Below are positions 33,399 to 34,043 of a stretch of DNA of 34,043 bases, in pieces. Every line of letters begins with the position of its first letter. Position 1 is the stretch's first letter. This DNA comes from Cryomorphaceae bacterium ASP10-05a (GTDB lineage Bacteria > Bacteroidota > Bacteroidia > Flavobacteriales_D > Sanyastnellaceae): assembly GCA_000981645.1 (NCBI GenBank), contig LAQC01000019.1, positions 122,509 to 156,551 on the forward strand. The letters run 5' to 3'. Under the pieces are notes generated by a model, which was not told where the DNA came from, did no database searches, and saw only the letters and a list, made by a program, of their open reading frames with translations. The translations under genes were made by a program, and so were the position numbers.

Positions 33399-34043
33399 AT
33401 GAAATCAGTGAAAGATAATTCTCAGAAGAATATTCTCGTAAGACTACCAAATTGGGTAGGTGACGTCATTATGGCTCTGCCTTTCATAGATGCAGTTAAA
33501 AAAACCTTTCCTGAACATCAAATCCATGTCGTAATTAAAAATGGGCTTGAGGACATCTTAGCATTTGCAGAAGGAATAGATACAATTTCCACTTATTCTA
33601 AAAAAGAATATAAAGGTCTGATAGGTGGATATAAATTTGGCAAACAACTCTCTAAAAAGTTCGACTATGAGTTTTTTTATTGTTTACCTAACTCCTTTTC
33701 CTCTGCGTGGATCGGATATTTCACACAGAGTAAAAACCGGATAGGCTTTAAGAATGAAATGAGAGATTTTCTGCTCAGTGAATCATGCGATAAACCAACT
33801 GGACAGCACAGAGTAAATGACTATTTACATCTTCTAAAAGAATTCTCTCCTTTAGATGTAGTTGAGGTTAAATCTTCACTACAACTCACAGAGAGGCATT
33901 CATACGTAGGTAATACTTCAGTCAAAAAAAACTTACTTTTAAATATAAACTCTGAAGCATTCTCTAGAAGAATACCTGTAGAAAGTGCTGCAAGTCTGCT
34001 ATTAAAACTTGGAGAAACTAATAATTACACGCTCTACTTAAGT
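33399..34043 (+). CDS. Glycosyltransferase family 9 (heptosyltransferase-like), 3'-truncated by the window
   Basis: An open frame of 215 codons runs from the ATG at 33399 to the window edge without a stop. The N-terminus reads KNILVRLPNWVGDVIMALPF, the characteristic start of WaaF/RfaF-type GT9 enzymes, with the loop Gly-Asp that contacts the sugar nucleotide. AVKKTFPEHQIHVVIKNG and SAWIGYFTQSKNRIGF follow as in the N-terminal Rossmann domain. The visible part covers roughly the first 60 percent of a typical protein of 330-350 residues; the donor-binding C-terminal domain lies outside. GT9 enzymes add heptose or similar sugars to the LPS core at the inner membrane. The exact sugar and acceptor cannot be assigned. 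Confidence 0.87.
   Translation, partial: MKSVKDNSQKNILVRLPNWVGDVIMALPFIDAVKKTFPEHQIHVVIKNGLEDILAFAEGIDTISTYSKKEYKGLIGGYKFGKQLSKKFDYEFFYCLPNSFSSAWIGYFTQSKNRIGFKNEMRDFLLSESCDKPTGQHRVNDYLHLLKEFSPLDVVEVKSSLQLTERHSYVGNTSVKKNLLLNINSEAFSRRIPVESAASLLLKLGETNNYTLYLS

Noticed and set aside
1-34043. Defence island, prophage, insertion sequence or other transferred segment
   Set aside because: No integrase, transposase, terminal repeats, restriction or CRISPR genes were seen, and base composition looks even along the window.

Overview
The window looks like chromosome from a member of the Bacteroidota, most likely Flavobacteriales; the family cannot be fixed from sequence alone. The evidence is A+T-rich DNA with few obvious Shine-Dalgarno sites, two very large exported proteins ending in a type-B (CHU_C-like) type IX secretion sorting domain, a DPP IV/POT peptide-scavenging pair, Asp-type MenB (menaquinone) and several Bacteroidota-style lipoproteins. 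There is no rRNA, tRNA, CRISPR array, insertion sequence or phage gene that I can support. Both ends cut genes: a probable fabI start at the left (minus strand) and a family-9 glycosyltransferase at the right (plus strand).

Layout. Positions 1-1278 (minus): HI0933/BaiN-like flavoprotein followed by the fabI start. 1520-5341 (plus): exported S9B dipeptidyl peptidase and a POT oligopeptide transporter, closed by a strong terminator. 5483-6769 (plus): citrate synthase with its own terminator. 6941-8328 (plus): a crotonase-fold enzyme overlapping by one base a peptide deformylase homologue that carries a lipoprotein signal. 12242-8325 (minus): an M48 lipoprotein protease, menB and an unrecognised exported 540-residue protein in one tight operon. 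12580-13575 (plus): membrane-anchored alpha/beta hydrolase. 15148-13619 (minus): a signal-less periplasmic-binding-protein-fold protein and a YceI lipoprotein. 21805-15417 (minus): two tandem paralogous giant surface/secreted proteins. 24194-21906 (minus): an exported M1 aminopeptidase-like protein.

24940-31197 holds the most system-like block: RDD membrane protein (minus), divergent from an overlapping operon encoding a SpoIIM-domain membrane protein with an extra C-terminal membrane domain, DUF4129, DUF4350, MoxR AAA+ ATPase and DUF58. These families recur together in many bacteria, but their joint biochemical role is not settled. A small unknown helical protein, a YdjM-like membrane hydrolase, a TRIC/UPF0126 membrane protein and the truncated glycosyltransferase follow.

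Functionally, the window mixes protein/peptide utilisation (DPP IV, POT, M1, M48), central metabolism (gltA, menB, crotonase, probable fabI), cell-surface display (tandem T9SS cargo) and an envelope-associated MoxR system. The points most worth following up are the exported deformylase, the MoxR/SpoIIM block with its fused SpoIIM protein and non-ATG starts, the tandem T9SS giants, and a repeated motif GCGTTGCAA (twice as the full palindrome GCGTTGCAACGC) that occurs in coding and non-coding DNA.
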